Assembly (NCBI GenBank): GCA_963924555.1
Contig: OZ004598.1
Location: forward strand, 4,240,501 to 4,304,500
Origin: Crambe crambe
Taxonomy: Eukaryota > Porifera > Demospongiae > Poecilosclerida > Crambeidae
Reading direction: 5' to 3'
DNA: 64,000 nucleotides
Shown here: positions 54,460-64,000 of the stretch, in pieces
How the letters are laid out: the number at the start of each line of letters is the position of its first letter
Numbering within the stretch: position 1 is the first letter of the stretch
The notes under the pieces: model-generated
The model's database searches: none
Seen by the model: only the letters and a program-made list of their open reading frames with translations
What the model was told of the DNA's origin: nothing
Made by a program: the position numbers and the translations under genes

Positions 54460-54725
54460 TGGTTATAGAGGCGTCCTGATTATAGAAGTGTCCTTATAAA
54501 GATGTCCTGACTATAGAGATGTCCTGTATCCTGACATAGAGGCATCTTGATTATAGAGATGTCCTGTGTCCTGTGTCCTGATTATCGAGGCATTCTGATT
54601 ATAGAGGTGTCCTGATTATAGAGATGTCCTGATTATAGAGGTGTCCTGATTATAGAGGTGTCCTGATTATAGAGGTGTCCTGATTATAAAGGTGTCCTGA
54701 TTATAAAGGCGTCCTGACTATAGAT
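54460..54725. repeat. Minisatellite, 17 bp unit GTCCTGATTATAGAGGT
   Basis: About fourteen copies, some merged with TCCTGTGTCCTG. Same family as 3384-3480. Confidence 0.9.
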
Positions 54726-55204
54726 TAATAATTTATAGAGATATCCTGAGGCTTAGGAAGTCCAACATGGATGAGTTCCAGTGTATACTCTCAAGGGAAC
54801 TGATAGCTAGCTGATACTTCCATTTCCTCTGGTTCACAAACAGAGTACAAAGGTCAAATGAAATGAAGCGATCTAAATGGATCAGTCCTACATTCCCCCC
54901 TGGCCATTCAATACCTCTTTGAAGGACTTCAGAGTCCAATAAAATAGAATAGAGCTAACAATGAAAGTTCAAGTGCAATGAGAAGCTTTTCAAATTCGGA
55001 GAAGAATTTCTTCCCTTTGCAGGTTTCAGTTTACTCCAATTATCCCAGCCCTTTCATCTGATTAGTGGCAATCATTTCTATTGCTAGCAGCTAAAAAATA
55101 AATTTCTGTTATATAAGCTAACAATTATTAGTCAGCCATAAGGAAGTCTGTGAAAAGGTTGCTACGTAGGTAGCTAAGCACAGCTAGTGGAATTCCGAGA
55201 GTCA

Positions 55205-55620
55205 GGGTGGAGTGAGGGGAGGAGAGGAGGGGAGGGGATGGAGTGAGGGGAGGAGAGGAGGGGAGGGGGTGGAGTGAGGGGAGGAGAGGAGGGGAGGGGG
55301 TGGAGTGAGGGGAGGAGAGGAGGGGAGGGGGTGGAGTGAGGGGAGGAGAGGAGGGGAGGGGGTGGAGTGAGGGGAGGAGAGGAGGGGAGGGAGTGGAGTG
55401 AGGGGAGGAGAGGAGGGGAGGGGATGGAGTGAAGGGAGGAGGGGAGGGGAGGGGGTGGAGTGAGGGGAGGAGAGGAGGGGAGGGGGTGGAGTGAGGGGAG
55501 GAGAGGAGGGGAGGGAGTGGAGTGAGGGGAGGAGAGGAGGGGAGGGGATGGAGTGAAGGGAGGAGGGGAGGGGAGGGGATGGAGTGAGGGGAGGAGGGGA
55601 GGGGAGGGTAAGGAGAGGGG
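55205..55620. repeat. Polypurine minisatellite, ~32 bp unit
   Basis: About thirteen copies of a G/A-only unit such as GTGGAGTGAGGGGAGGAGAG then GAGGGGAGGG. With at most one T per unit the plus strand is almost pure purine. It produces a spurious Ser/Pro/Leu frame on the minus strand. Confidence 0.95.
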
Positions 55621-56582
55621 TGGAATGACTATGAGGGGAGGGGAGGAGTGGAGGGGAGTGGATCAAATAGATGACCTCATTACCCCACCTTTCCTTGCCC
55701 TTGCACTTGAATGGTCCATTCACTGCCTGCAGATCAACCCTCCCTCAAATGACACCCACACCGCCTGTAGTGCATACAAATACGTTTGTGGTGTAATGGC
55801 TATACTGAAGAGGAAGACTGATGTCATGAGCATCAGTGTGGTCCAAGTAGCTATTAATTAAGAGAGCTAATGGAACACTAACTTTATATATATAGCAAAC
55901 AGCTCCATGAATAGCGCCATGACAGCTGCTGTAAGATCATACATGCATAATTAGCTGTGTAGTTAGCTAGGTGTGCCATTTTCAAGCGTGTAACTCTATC
56001 ATCCCTTTATTAAATATCTGTAAGGTAATCCACCTTTGATGTTTAATGCATGACTCACTGACTTGATTGACTGGATGCAAAGATGAGAGGTAGCCTCATA
56101 CCCAGCTAATTAAGCTTCAATATTGAAGGGAAAAAAAAGAGAGAGAGACTAGGCATACGAGGTCAGAGTACGTGAGAGGGAGAAAGAAATAGAGTAAAGT
56201 CTTTGAGTACACTGACTGCCTTTTAGCACATTCTTTTGTGACTGATATGAGCTTGGGAGAACGTTAGCTTGGAGTACGTTAGATGATAACGTGTAATAGG
56301 ATACCACGTGGGTCAGAATTAAGTGGTGGGGACTATGAAGTGTTAATTTGCACTTAACTGCCGTATGTAGCTCGCTTTTGGACGGTTCAAACCGTCGTCC
56401 AACAGCTTCACCTTATATATTCACTAGCCAATTAAACCTAAGTTGTTTCATGGGTATACACATTAATCAACCATAGCAACATGTAACTACATACCATATT
56501 TTAAACTATTAATTGCCCATAAAAGACCACCTGAACATACAATGCTATCATGTGGTTATCCTCCCCCCACATTTAATTATCC

Positions 56583-56790
56583 AATCGTTACCAACCAAGT
56601 GGTTATTTGGTTGAAACGTTTTTCTTTTCCTTTTAAGAATGAAGGCTTGGTTTTTACCAATCAAGTGGTTATTTGGTTGAAACGTTTTTCTTTTCCTTTT
56701 AAGAATGAAGGCTTGGTTTTTACCAACCAAGTGGTTTGCTATAATATACGCATTTGGTTGAAACATTTTTTCTCTTCCCTTTTAAGAGCT
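56583..56790. repeat. Tandem duplication, ~72 bp, two and a half copies
   Basis: CAAGTGGTTATTTGGTTGAA followed by ACGTTTTTCTTTTCCTTTTAAG and GAATGAAGGCTTGG repeats with near identity, with a diverged third copy. Confidence 0.9.
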
Positions 56791-58220
56791 AGCTGTGTAA
56801 GAATGAAAGACAGCTGGATTTTAAGGAGAATTACAGCTGATGCCGTTTAAAAATGTAAACTCAGTGTGTGATTATGATACCTAAATTATTTTTTTTTTCA
56901 CATGCAGCAGCTGCTACATCTGTCACAATATTAGCTAGAATCAAAGCACTGTGAATTTGCTTTTCATATGTAGCAGGGTAAAACACTGTGTGTTACTATG
57001 GGCTATAGAGATAACTATATTAGCTATAATGGTGAGGAAGCACATAATAACACCTTAACCCTCTGATTGGAGCACTTCCTCAAATATTCCTTTCTTTTTT
57101 TGCAACAAACACTACAGCTAGTTCAAAAAAACACTCAGCTGTTGATGAGTTTAAACTGATTGAAGTGAGGGTGTTAGCTATAAAGCTGCAAATGAAGCCT
57201 TGATGGTTACCATAGTAGCTAGCAACTAGCAAAGGAACAGAGGAATCCTCCTATGAGAGATGATACAGTTCAAGGTGTGTGCAATATTTATAATGCCTTA
57301 TCCTACTCACACACTTAAAAAAGAAGCTGTTGATTAACTGTCAGTGAATAAAGTGGCAAGTGTTACAAACTGCTACATTTATTATGATTTCAAGAAGCAA
57401 CATAGCAACATAGCAGGGATTTGAATTGATATTAACTGGCAAACAGAACCCATATTTTAGCATTTAAACATTAGAGCTAATTAATCAAGACTTGAAAGGC
57501 AATAATTTCTTTTCCGATAGTGTCTGTCTGGTAATATTTACGTGGGAAGTTATCTTCTGCTATGAGGAGTAATTGCATGTGATTGAGGTGTGTTTCGAGA
57601 GAGACCCAAAATAGCAGTAATTGGACTGGAGGTGTGTCAGAACTGAGAGCTCTATAAGTAGATTCCCAACTCTTTTTTTCTTCTTCTAAACTACATAATT
57701 ATTACATATTTAAACTCGTCTAAACACATCAATGGATAATGTTACATTTTGATTCGCTCTCTTTTAAGTATTACACAAAAGAGCGACCCCCCTCGGTGAC
57801 AAAAGGAGCCACCCCCTGCTAGCTAAACGTGCACAATCTTTTGGATTAGGAGTTCATAACAAAGTGTATCATATGACCTGCCATAATTGCTCCCTTGTCA
57901 TAACACCACTAACTGATACTGTTTGGTAGTCAAGTGCTATGTTTACATGGCAACGTCACTCCCAATAGATGCTGTTGATATTAGGCACTGTTAGATATTG
58001 ACAAGCCACTAGGGATCAACAGTTTGGTCATCTGTAAACCCATCGATGATCAAGCAGTTACATAGCACTGTTGGGAGCAATTTATCACTAGCAACGAACA
58101 TTGTCCTCCAAACCTCCAAGCATTATCAAGTGTATTGTTATTGTTGTTGTCATTTTATTTTGTTAGAAGGGGAATGTGCAGGTGTTGGATATTCAATGCT
58201 GGTGAAAAGGATAATGTTAT

Positions 58221-58296
58221 GTCACCGATGGGATTCGATCTCACAGTCTCCCACTTACAAGCCCAGTGTGCAAAGTAACCTCTCACTACCAGTGAC
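58221..58296 (-). pseudogene. tRNA-like sequence, degenerate (tRNA relic or SINE head)
   Basis: On the minus strand the 76 nt span folds like a tRNA: acceptor arms GTCACTG and CGGTGAC pair over all 7 positions (one G-T), an A-box-like TAGTGAGAGG follows at the right place, and the T-arm has loop ATCGAAT with 4 of 5 stem pairs. The D stem has one mismatch and the anticodon arm does not form a proper 5 bp stem with a 7 nt loop, so a functional tRNA is unlikely. Confidence 0.5.
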
Positions 58297-58308
58297 TACA
58301 CACGCTCA

Positions 58309-58386
58309 CATACATACATACATACATACATACATACATACATACATACATACATACATACATACATACATACATACATACATACA
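58309..58386. repeat. (CATA)n microsatellite
   Basis: About 18 copies of CATA, ending ACACACACAG. Confidence 0.95.
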
Positions 58387-60055
58387 CACACAGTCCTGAG
58401 AATTTTGTTTATCTGAGCCACTGTCCTATGAGCAATAGGACGTCCATTTTGTCCAGACAGATGACCCAGTTGCTAGAGATATCAAGAAATTTGTAGAGAG
58501 GACTTTTGAAGTTTCTGTGATTAAGTACACAATCCTGTTCATGTATACCTAAAATTTTATGGGGTAAAATTTTTCGTGGTTTTGCACTAGCGAGTTTTCA
58601 AAAGCAAAAGCACAAAAAATTTGATCCCACGAAAATTTCCTGCTGTGTGGTAGCAACACTTATCATGATTATCAGATAATGATACTGTCTCCATGTATCT
58701 CTACACAGCTTGTCTACACACATCATGTACCATCCACACATGCTCAGTAGGCTATGTGTTCTCAATATGCAACTCCAGTGAGTCTGGTGATCTTTAAATG
58801 GCTGTGACCCTGAGAAATAGACTAACTGTTCCTGAATTCATGCTCAACCATCTCTAAATAATACGGATAATACCCTGGGTTGGCTGGAACCAGACATGTA
58901 CAGCTGCAAGCTTCTGAGTCGTGTTACTAATGATATGTATGTCTGTATGTCTGTATGTCTGTACGGTACATATGTATGTACCTATGTACCTGTGGTATGG
59001 GCTAGAGTTGAGTCATCATTAACTATCATATACTAATTGGAATTACCTGACCTGGACTCGGTCCAGCAATTTTCAAAATACTGATCCAGTATTGTGATGG
59101 GGGGTTTGATAAATATGTTGCTACAAGCTAGCTAGGTGACCTTGATGTCACGTTTTTGGAAAGTCGTAATTTGGCTGGATTAGGATATTATTATTATCAC
59201 TCGTAATGAATGTTACGTAATGTGATGTAGCGCTAGATAATAGCTGAAGTGTGAGGTCTCAGAGTTTTTTTAAAATGATCATGGCTTATTTGGATCCATT
59301 TTTAAGCAGCTTCGTTAAATATTTGGCCATACTTGCTGCTTAAAAGTGTTATTATGATGAACTAGCTCAGCTGGTTGCAATGGGACGACTTGGCAGCTGC
59401 AAATCACTCCTTGTGGGAGTTAGCTAAAGGAGTAAACATATGCCTGGGCTTGTCCTCCAGATGATAAGTGTAACTGAGTTATGTGATGATTATTCAATCA
59501 ATGCAACATGAAAAACTGAAAGAGCCTGCCAGCTAGCTCTTGCTCTATAGACAGTGGAATGTCTGCATGATGTCCACAATATAGCTATAAAGCTTCTGCA
59601 TAAAGGGGAAAAACAAAACAAAACAGAACAAAAAAAAAACAAAACCATAGCAACTTTGACTTTCACCAATGGAAATTACAGTGAAGGACCTGGAGATGCA
59701 GTCAAGATTCAAAGTTGTACCCCTGGCTCAGCTGACAGCAGCAGCCCTAGAACTTAGCAACCTCACTCTATAATCACATCAATTCAAAGATACACTAAAA
59801 AGCTTTTTAGCATGTGTGGTTATAGCCATGTACTTAAGTTACCATTGTCTACTTAATACACAGCTTTAGAAACCTCTAATGTGCCTACCATCAGGTTTCT
59901 GCAAAGGGAAGTTATCCGTGGCTATTGTTGCTGTTGTTTTTGTTTTTTTGTACAATAGTTTGCTAGCTGAAGATAGATGTGATTTGGTTTAGGGGGCCCC
60001 ACCACAAATAGAGTTTTGCTTGTTGTTTTACATGAAGTAGCTAAAATTTAAATTC

Positions 60056-60078
60056 GGGGGGGGGGGGGGGGGGGGGGC
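60056..60078. repeat. Poly-G run
   Basis: About 21 consecutive G, some 450 bp left of the stop of the ankyrin gene. G-quadruplex-capable and prone to assembly error. Confidence 0.9.
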
Positions 60079-60526
60079 TGGCCTTTGTACATATACAGCC
60101 TTCTCCAATGTTGTATGCCTTTGCATCAAGTACATGTCACTTGATTAAAAGACCTAATCAATAAAACAACAGAGGACAAACCTCTCAACATTTGTGTCCT
60201 TTTACTCAATATGGTGACACCGCATGGACCTGATTTTCTCCCTTCCCATGGCCAACCCAATATGCACAAATAGCTGGCGCTGGAGGTAGTGGAAAAAATT
60301 TGAGAGGGAGTGATTTGAAAATTTTCATAATTTTATTTACTATGATAACAACAGAAAGGGAGTAACACCATCCATGGCAACACAAATAAATACATGACTG
60401 TACATTGAAAAAAGGAAAAAAAGAAGATATTACGCTAGAGATGATAGACCAGTGACACATTGTGCTAATAGCCAACAAAAAATAACTTCAAATTGACAAT
60501 ACGAAGAAAAAAAAAAGTTTTGTTGA

Positions 60527-63500
60527 TCATCTTTTCAAACACTTTTCAGTGGAGGACTGACCTAACATGGCATTCTTTAGGAGTTTTTCCATCGCCTCGT
60601 CCTCAGCTATATCCACCGGAAACTCACAGCTGTGGTTCAAATTGGAAGGTTTAGCACCTCTGTCCAGCAAAAATTGAGCAATCTGGATATTGCCAACTGC
60701 ACTGGCTGCATGGAGTGGATACCATCCATCAGTATCCTGAATGTGAAGATCAGCTTCAAAATCCTTCACTAAGTGTTGAACAAGTGCAAAGTTCTCTTCA
60801 AGAACGCTATGGTGTAGGGCAGTGATCCCAGAACCCTTGTTGACTCGATTAATGTCGATTTCGTGCCTGTATTTGACGAGTTTGAGGACCTTGTCGACGT
60901 CACAATACAAACAGGCTTCTTGGAATTCGTAGTCCAGAGAATTTGGATCTAAATCGCTATCAAGTGTGTAGTTTTCTTCTTCAAAAGAGAGTCCTCTGCT
61001 TCTGTGACTGCAGTCACTTGAACCTTCCATAGTACTGATTCCCGACTCAGAGACTTTATCTGTATCGCTTTCTGCCTTGCTAGTCGATTCTTCAACTTTT
61101 GATGAGTTGAGGACAAAACTCGTATCAAGCTCCTTGATTCTATCCTCGGGCCCAAAGAGGGACCCGTACGAGGACGTGCTGTCGGTAAGTTCCTGTTCCC
61201 TTTTTGGGCAATGAGTCTCCGTACTACTGCGAGTCTCGGTACGAGTTTCAGTGCTTGGCGTGAAGACATTGTCGAGATCTGGTGATGGTGAAATGGAGTT
61301 GGTGTGCGTGGAGTTGTTGAGTGCAGAACTGTGTGTGAGTCCAAGTCTTTCCTTCAAAGATTTCTGTTCTCCATTAGAGTCGAAGAGACTCGCTCCTTCT
61401 CCTTCATCATCATCCGACTCTGACTCTGCGTGACTATACTCCTCCTCCTCTTCTTCCCCTGAGTATTCCCCATCAGAGAAATCATCCGCATCCAAGCTCT
61501 TCCCGTTCATGGCATGCAAGAGCATCTTTCTGATTGGTCCATTCTTTGACATATCGTATGCTGTTTCCCCGTTATCGTTCTTCAAGTGCGGTTTGGCACC
61601 GGAGGCCAACAAGAAGCGAACAAACTCGATCGAGCCATTCATCACAGCAGCATGAAGAGGAGTCCATTTTTCGCAATCCATACAGTTGACGTTGGCTCCT
61701 TTCGCTACTAGGGCCTTCGCACACTCCAAATTTCCATCGATGGCACTCTGATGCAGAGCCGTAAGCCCGGATGGGCTCATCTTATTGACATCTGCAATAA
61801 TTCCAGACTCGAGAATTTCACTGACTGCTTCCAGATCACCATCGGTGACTATTTCCTGCAGTAGGACTTCAGGTTGGAAAGTGACACTTCTCCTACGACC
61901 ACCTTCCGAAGCTCGGCGGATTATCGACTTCTGTGGTTTCATTCTGAGAGCTCTGATTCCAGCGTCGAATGGACTGTCAACGTCTTCTTTAGCAGCGTTC
62001 TCCCTGTTCTTGCTGTACTTTGTGATGAAATGGTCCAGGATACTTGAAGGCAGACTGTATCGATGCTGCTCTGGTGGACGGCTCTTAGGTGGAGTTCTTT
62101 GTTTCACACTGTTTGTTGTATTATTACTGCTACTGTTATCTTGACTGCTCGAGTGGCCAACATACATAGCCTTGGTGCGTGTCATAGGTAGATCTGCGAA
62201 ACTTACAGTTTTGTGCAAAGTACCTAAAAAATCTCGCTGCCTGGGTGAGTTTTTTCCGTTATTTGATTGCTGCTGTTGCAGATTTCGCAGTTTCGGTTCT
62301 TCAGTTGAGCAGTTGTGTGCTTGTTGCTTGCGAGGGAGTATAGAGGGACTGGTTGCCTGCGATAATTTGTAGAGACCAGGATTGTGCTCCTCAGTTTCAA
62401 AATCTTCCCCTTCGTTGTTATCAAGGCTACTGTACTGACCAGAATGCAGAGAGAGTCCAATCTGTAACTGGAAACCGCTGTGTTGATACAATGATTTTAT
62501 AGCAGCTGCCTCCCTCGAAGATTTCGGGTTGACTTCCTGAACAGATTCACGGCTTGGGTCTACTAACGAGGTCCCACTTGATTTAGCTTCAAACTGATTA
62601 GTCTTGCTAATAGACTCTGTTCCACTATTATCACTACTACAATTTTCCTCTGACTGAGTAGTTTTCAATGACTGGCCACTACTGCTACAACTGTCTTGAC
62701 TTTTTGCTTCAAGTGAGCCTTTATAAGTTGTCCCTTCCGCGGAATTCCTGTGGTTTTCTGCATTGTCAAGCCTGTGATTGGGAAAGCGGCCAACTTTGGT
62801 GGTTGCCTGGCAATTAGGATGCCCACTCAATGATGCATCACGAGGCACGGCCCTCTCCTGTAGTGCTGAGTTGGCATTTTTTGCACTTGGATGAAGCCTG
62901 TATTCATGAGTGGAGTAGTTCTTTGAAACTTGACACTCGGTTTGAAGGCTGGGTATCGCCTTCACCTTGGGAGGAGGTACGTGGAGCTGCGGGGATGATT
63001 TCGATCTGATAGGACCCCCCGGATGTTTTTGCTGACTTCTCGGAGGATTTCCACGACCTCCCAGTGACCTTTTAGCACTTGCTTTCTCCACTTCACTGAG
63101 ACCGAGACCCAGGTAGACATAGTACTCTCTAGCTAGTCGAACTTCACCAATACGACACATCTCCTCACACAGTAGCTCTTCCACTTGTACACTGCCAGCA
63201 AGATCAATCGCTAGCTCTCCCTTTCTAGTACTGGCTAAGGGGCTCAGTCCTTTGGATATCAATTTATGAACAAGAAAATGATTTTCCATTAGAGAAGCAT
63301 CATGAAGAGCAGTGTGGCCATCAGGGTCCACCATGTGGATGTCCACTCCTTTCTGGATCAAGTACTCAGCGAGTTTAGTATGGCCGCACAGAATTGCCAG
63401 CTGCAAGCAACTCAGCCCGTTCGAGTTTCTCGAGTTGATGTCAGCTCTGTGGCGATCAAGTAGTCGCCTTACCGTGGGAAGTTCCCCTCTTACCACGGCA

Positions 63501-63577
63501 CCGAGGAATAGTTCGTTCTTCATGGTCATCAAAGGGCTACCCAGAGCCCTGCTTTGACTGTGACTCCAATCCGACAT
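60527..63577 (-). CDS. Triple ankyrin-block protein with two RVxF-type PP1-docking motifs
   Basis: One uninterrupted coding exon, 1016 aa. Three ankyrin modules: ~20-135, ~570-690 and ~882-1003, separated by Ser/Asn/Glu-rich disordered linkers. Immediately before the second module is RRRSVTF (563-567, fitting [RK]-x-V-x-F), and KTVSF lies at 456-460. Motif followed by GDLEAVSEIL and a TALHQSAIDGNLE ankyrin run strongly recalls PPP1R12/MYPT and PPP1R27, whose KVxF-ankyrin unit binds the PP1 catalytic subunit. Inferred role: PP1 targeting or inhibitory subunit. An Asp/Glu-rich stretch (~700-730) follows module 2. RRASEGGRRRS just before the motif contains basophilic kinase sites that could control docking. 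MYPT-like leucine zipper or PP1-inhibitory helix not seen, so orthology is uncertain. Start chosen as the first ATG after a frame with no upstream in-frame extension evident. Confidence 0.85.
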   Translation of the reverse strand: MSDWSHSQSRALGSPLMTMKNELFLGAVVRGELPTVRRLLDRHRADINSRNSNGLSCLQLAILCGHTKLAEYLIQKGVDIHMVDPDGHTALHDASLMENHFLVHKLISKGLSPLASTRKGELAIDLAGSVQVEELLCEEMCRIGEVRLAREYYVYLGLGLSEVEKASAKRSLGGRGNPPRSQQKHPGGPIRSKSSPQLHVPPPKVKAIPSLQTECQVSKNYSTHEYRLHPSAKNANSALQERAVPRDASLSGHPNCQATTKVGRFPNHRLDNAENHRNSAEGTTYKGSLEAKSQDSCSSSGQSLKTTQSEENCSSDNSGTESISKTNQFEAKSSGTSLVDPSRESVQEVNPKSSREAAAIKSLYQHSGFQLQIGLSLHSGQYSSLDNNEGEDFETEEHNPGLYKLSQATSPSILPRKQQAHNCSTEEPKLRNLQQQQSNNGKNSPRQRDFLGTLHKTVSFADLPMTRTKAMYVGHSSSQDNSSSNNTTNSVKQRTPPKSRPPEQHRYSLPSSILDHFITKYSKNRENAAKEDVDSPFDAGIRALRMKPQKSIIRRASEGGRRRSVTFQPEVLLQEIVTDGDLEAVSEILESGIIADVNKMSPSGLTALHQSAIDGNLECAKALVAKGANVNCMDCEKWTPLHAAVMNGSIEFVRFLLASGAKPHLKNDNGETAYDMSKNGPIRKMLLHAMNGKSLDADDFSDGEYSGEEEEEEYSHAESESDDDEGEGASLFDSNGEQKSLKERLGLTHSSALNNSTHTNSISPSPDLDNVFTPSTETRTETRSSTETHCPKREQELTDSTSSYGSLFGPEDRIKELDTSFVLNSSKVEESTSKAESDTDKVSESGISTMEGSSDCSHRSRGLSFEEENYTLDSDLDPNSLDYEFQEACLYCDVDKVLKLVKYRHEIDINRVNKGSGITALHHSVLEENFALVQHLVKDFEADLHIQDTDGWYPLHAASAVGNIQIAQFLLDRGAKPSNLNHSCEFPVDIAEDEAMEKLLKNAMLGQSSTEKCLKR

Positions 63578-64000
63578 ATTAAACTTTCACCTCAGAATAG
63601 CTCGACTATCTTACTCTGTGTACATTCAATGGAGTAGAGCTTCTTCTCGACTGAAGAGCTTCTTTTTAGCTGCATAAAACAAAAGATTTACATCTCATTA
63701 CAGCCCTACATGTTGTGGACAGTAATGTTGGCAAGCAAAAAAAAAAGCACTTTTTGAAATTCAAATGATATGGACTTGTGTCGACTCACCTTTCCTAATT
63801 GATCACAGCCGTAACGATCAAGTTCCAGCTAACTTATGGCTCGATTGGCCATAGAAGTCGTATCTGAAACTAAAAAAGTAAACCTTAGCTGAAGTTACAC
63901 TACTTTCTGTGCTTGGCACATGCAAGAATTATTCTAAGTGCACCAAGTGGGTGGAGCATATTAGTCGTTAATTAGACACGGTATTGCGCGCATGCTCAAA
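63578..64000 (-). promoter_or_regulatory. 5' UTR with intron, and upstream region of the ankyrin gene
   Basis: On the minus strand a donor AAAG/GTGAGT near 63789 and an acceptor TTTTATGCAG near 63671 suggest a ~118 bp intron in the 5' UTR, with the non-coding first exon right of 63790. The transcription start is not determined. A GCGCGCATGC motif lies at 63985-63995. Confidence 0.5.

Larger units (their letters stand above)
53197..60526. other. Gene-poor, repeat-rich region
   Basis: 7.3 kb without an exon I can support on either strand. Open frames here are short or repeat-derived. The only non-repeat one of note is about 55640-55860 plus (reading ...LALALEWSIHCLQIN...), which matches nothing I know. 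The region should include the PPP4R1 3' UTR at the left and the ankyrin-protein 3' UTR at the right. Confidence 0.6.

Noticed and set aside
55202-55861. Ser/Pro/Leu-rich 173 aa frame on the minus strand and a Gly/Arg frame on the plus strand
   Set aside because: Both are translations of the polypurine minisatellite, with no splice or start context.
58309-58386. CRISPR-like regular repeat
   Set aside because: It is a simple CATA microsatellite with no spacers, in an animal genome.
60949-62460. Additional frames in both directions
   Set aside because: They lie wholly inside the 1016-codon ankyrin gene and show no recognisable domain.

Overview
This is animal genomic DNA. Every confident gene is spliced (GT-AG introns, one apparent GC-AG intron), and the families present are metazoan: an ETO/MTG corepressor with TAFH and MYND domains, PPP4R1, METTL17, mevalonate diphosphate decarboxylase and a tyrosine-kinase-type kinase fold. 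Intergenic DNA is AT-rich with many TAGCTAGC-like stretches, short introns, abundant microsatellites and foldback elements. From memory this resembles a demosponge genome such as Amphimedon, but that assignment is inference. No gene in the window looks bacterial, viral or CRISPR-like.

Layout. 1-6708 (minus): a partial gene for a protein with an IRS/DOK-like PH domain, a tyrosine-kinase-type pseudokinase lacking both the HRD and the DFG aspartate, and a long tail with ten Tyr-x-Asn motifs (GRB2-SH2-type sites). It runs off the left edge. 8057-10586 (minus): METTL17/Rsm22-like mitoribosome assembly factor, N-terminus not found. 11900-12409 (plus): intronless LRAT-domain protein flanked by repeats. 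13488-14601 (minus): unrecognised three-exon protein, divergent from 14710-17856 (plus): complete 13-exon mevalonate diphosphate decarboxylase. 18516-32965 (minus): complete 10-exon ETO/MTG (CBFA2T) corepressor. 33479-36853 (plus): CAP-Gly protein with an intron made almost wholly of (AG)n. 37079-53196 (plus): PPP4R1, the PP4 regulatory subunit. 53197-60526: gene-poor, repeat-rich. 60527-63577 (minus): single-coding-exon protein with three ankyrin blocks and two candidate PP1-docking motifs.

Exon structures were assembled by eye. I required splice signals and continuous reading phase across each junction, and the summed coding lengths come out as whole codons for the complete genes. The genes look like independent neighbours, not an operon or cluster. 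Two close head-to-head pairs (14602-14709 and 32966-33478) probably share promoter regions. The most unusual object is the PH-pseudokinase with the repeated YxN tail, which I read as a scaffold adaptor built on a dead kinase.
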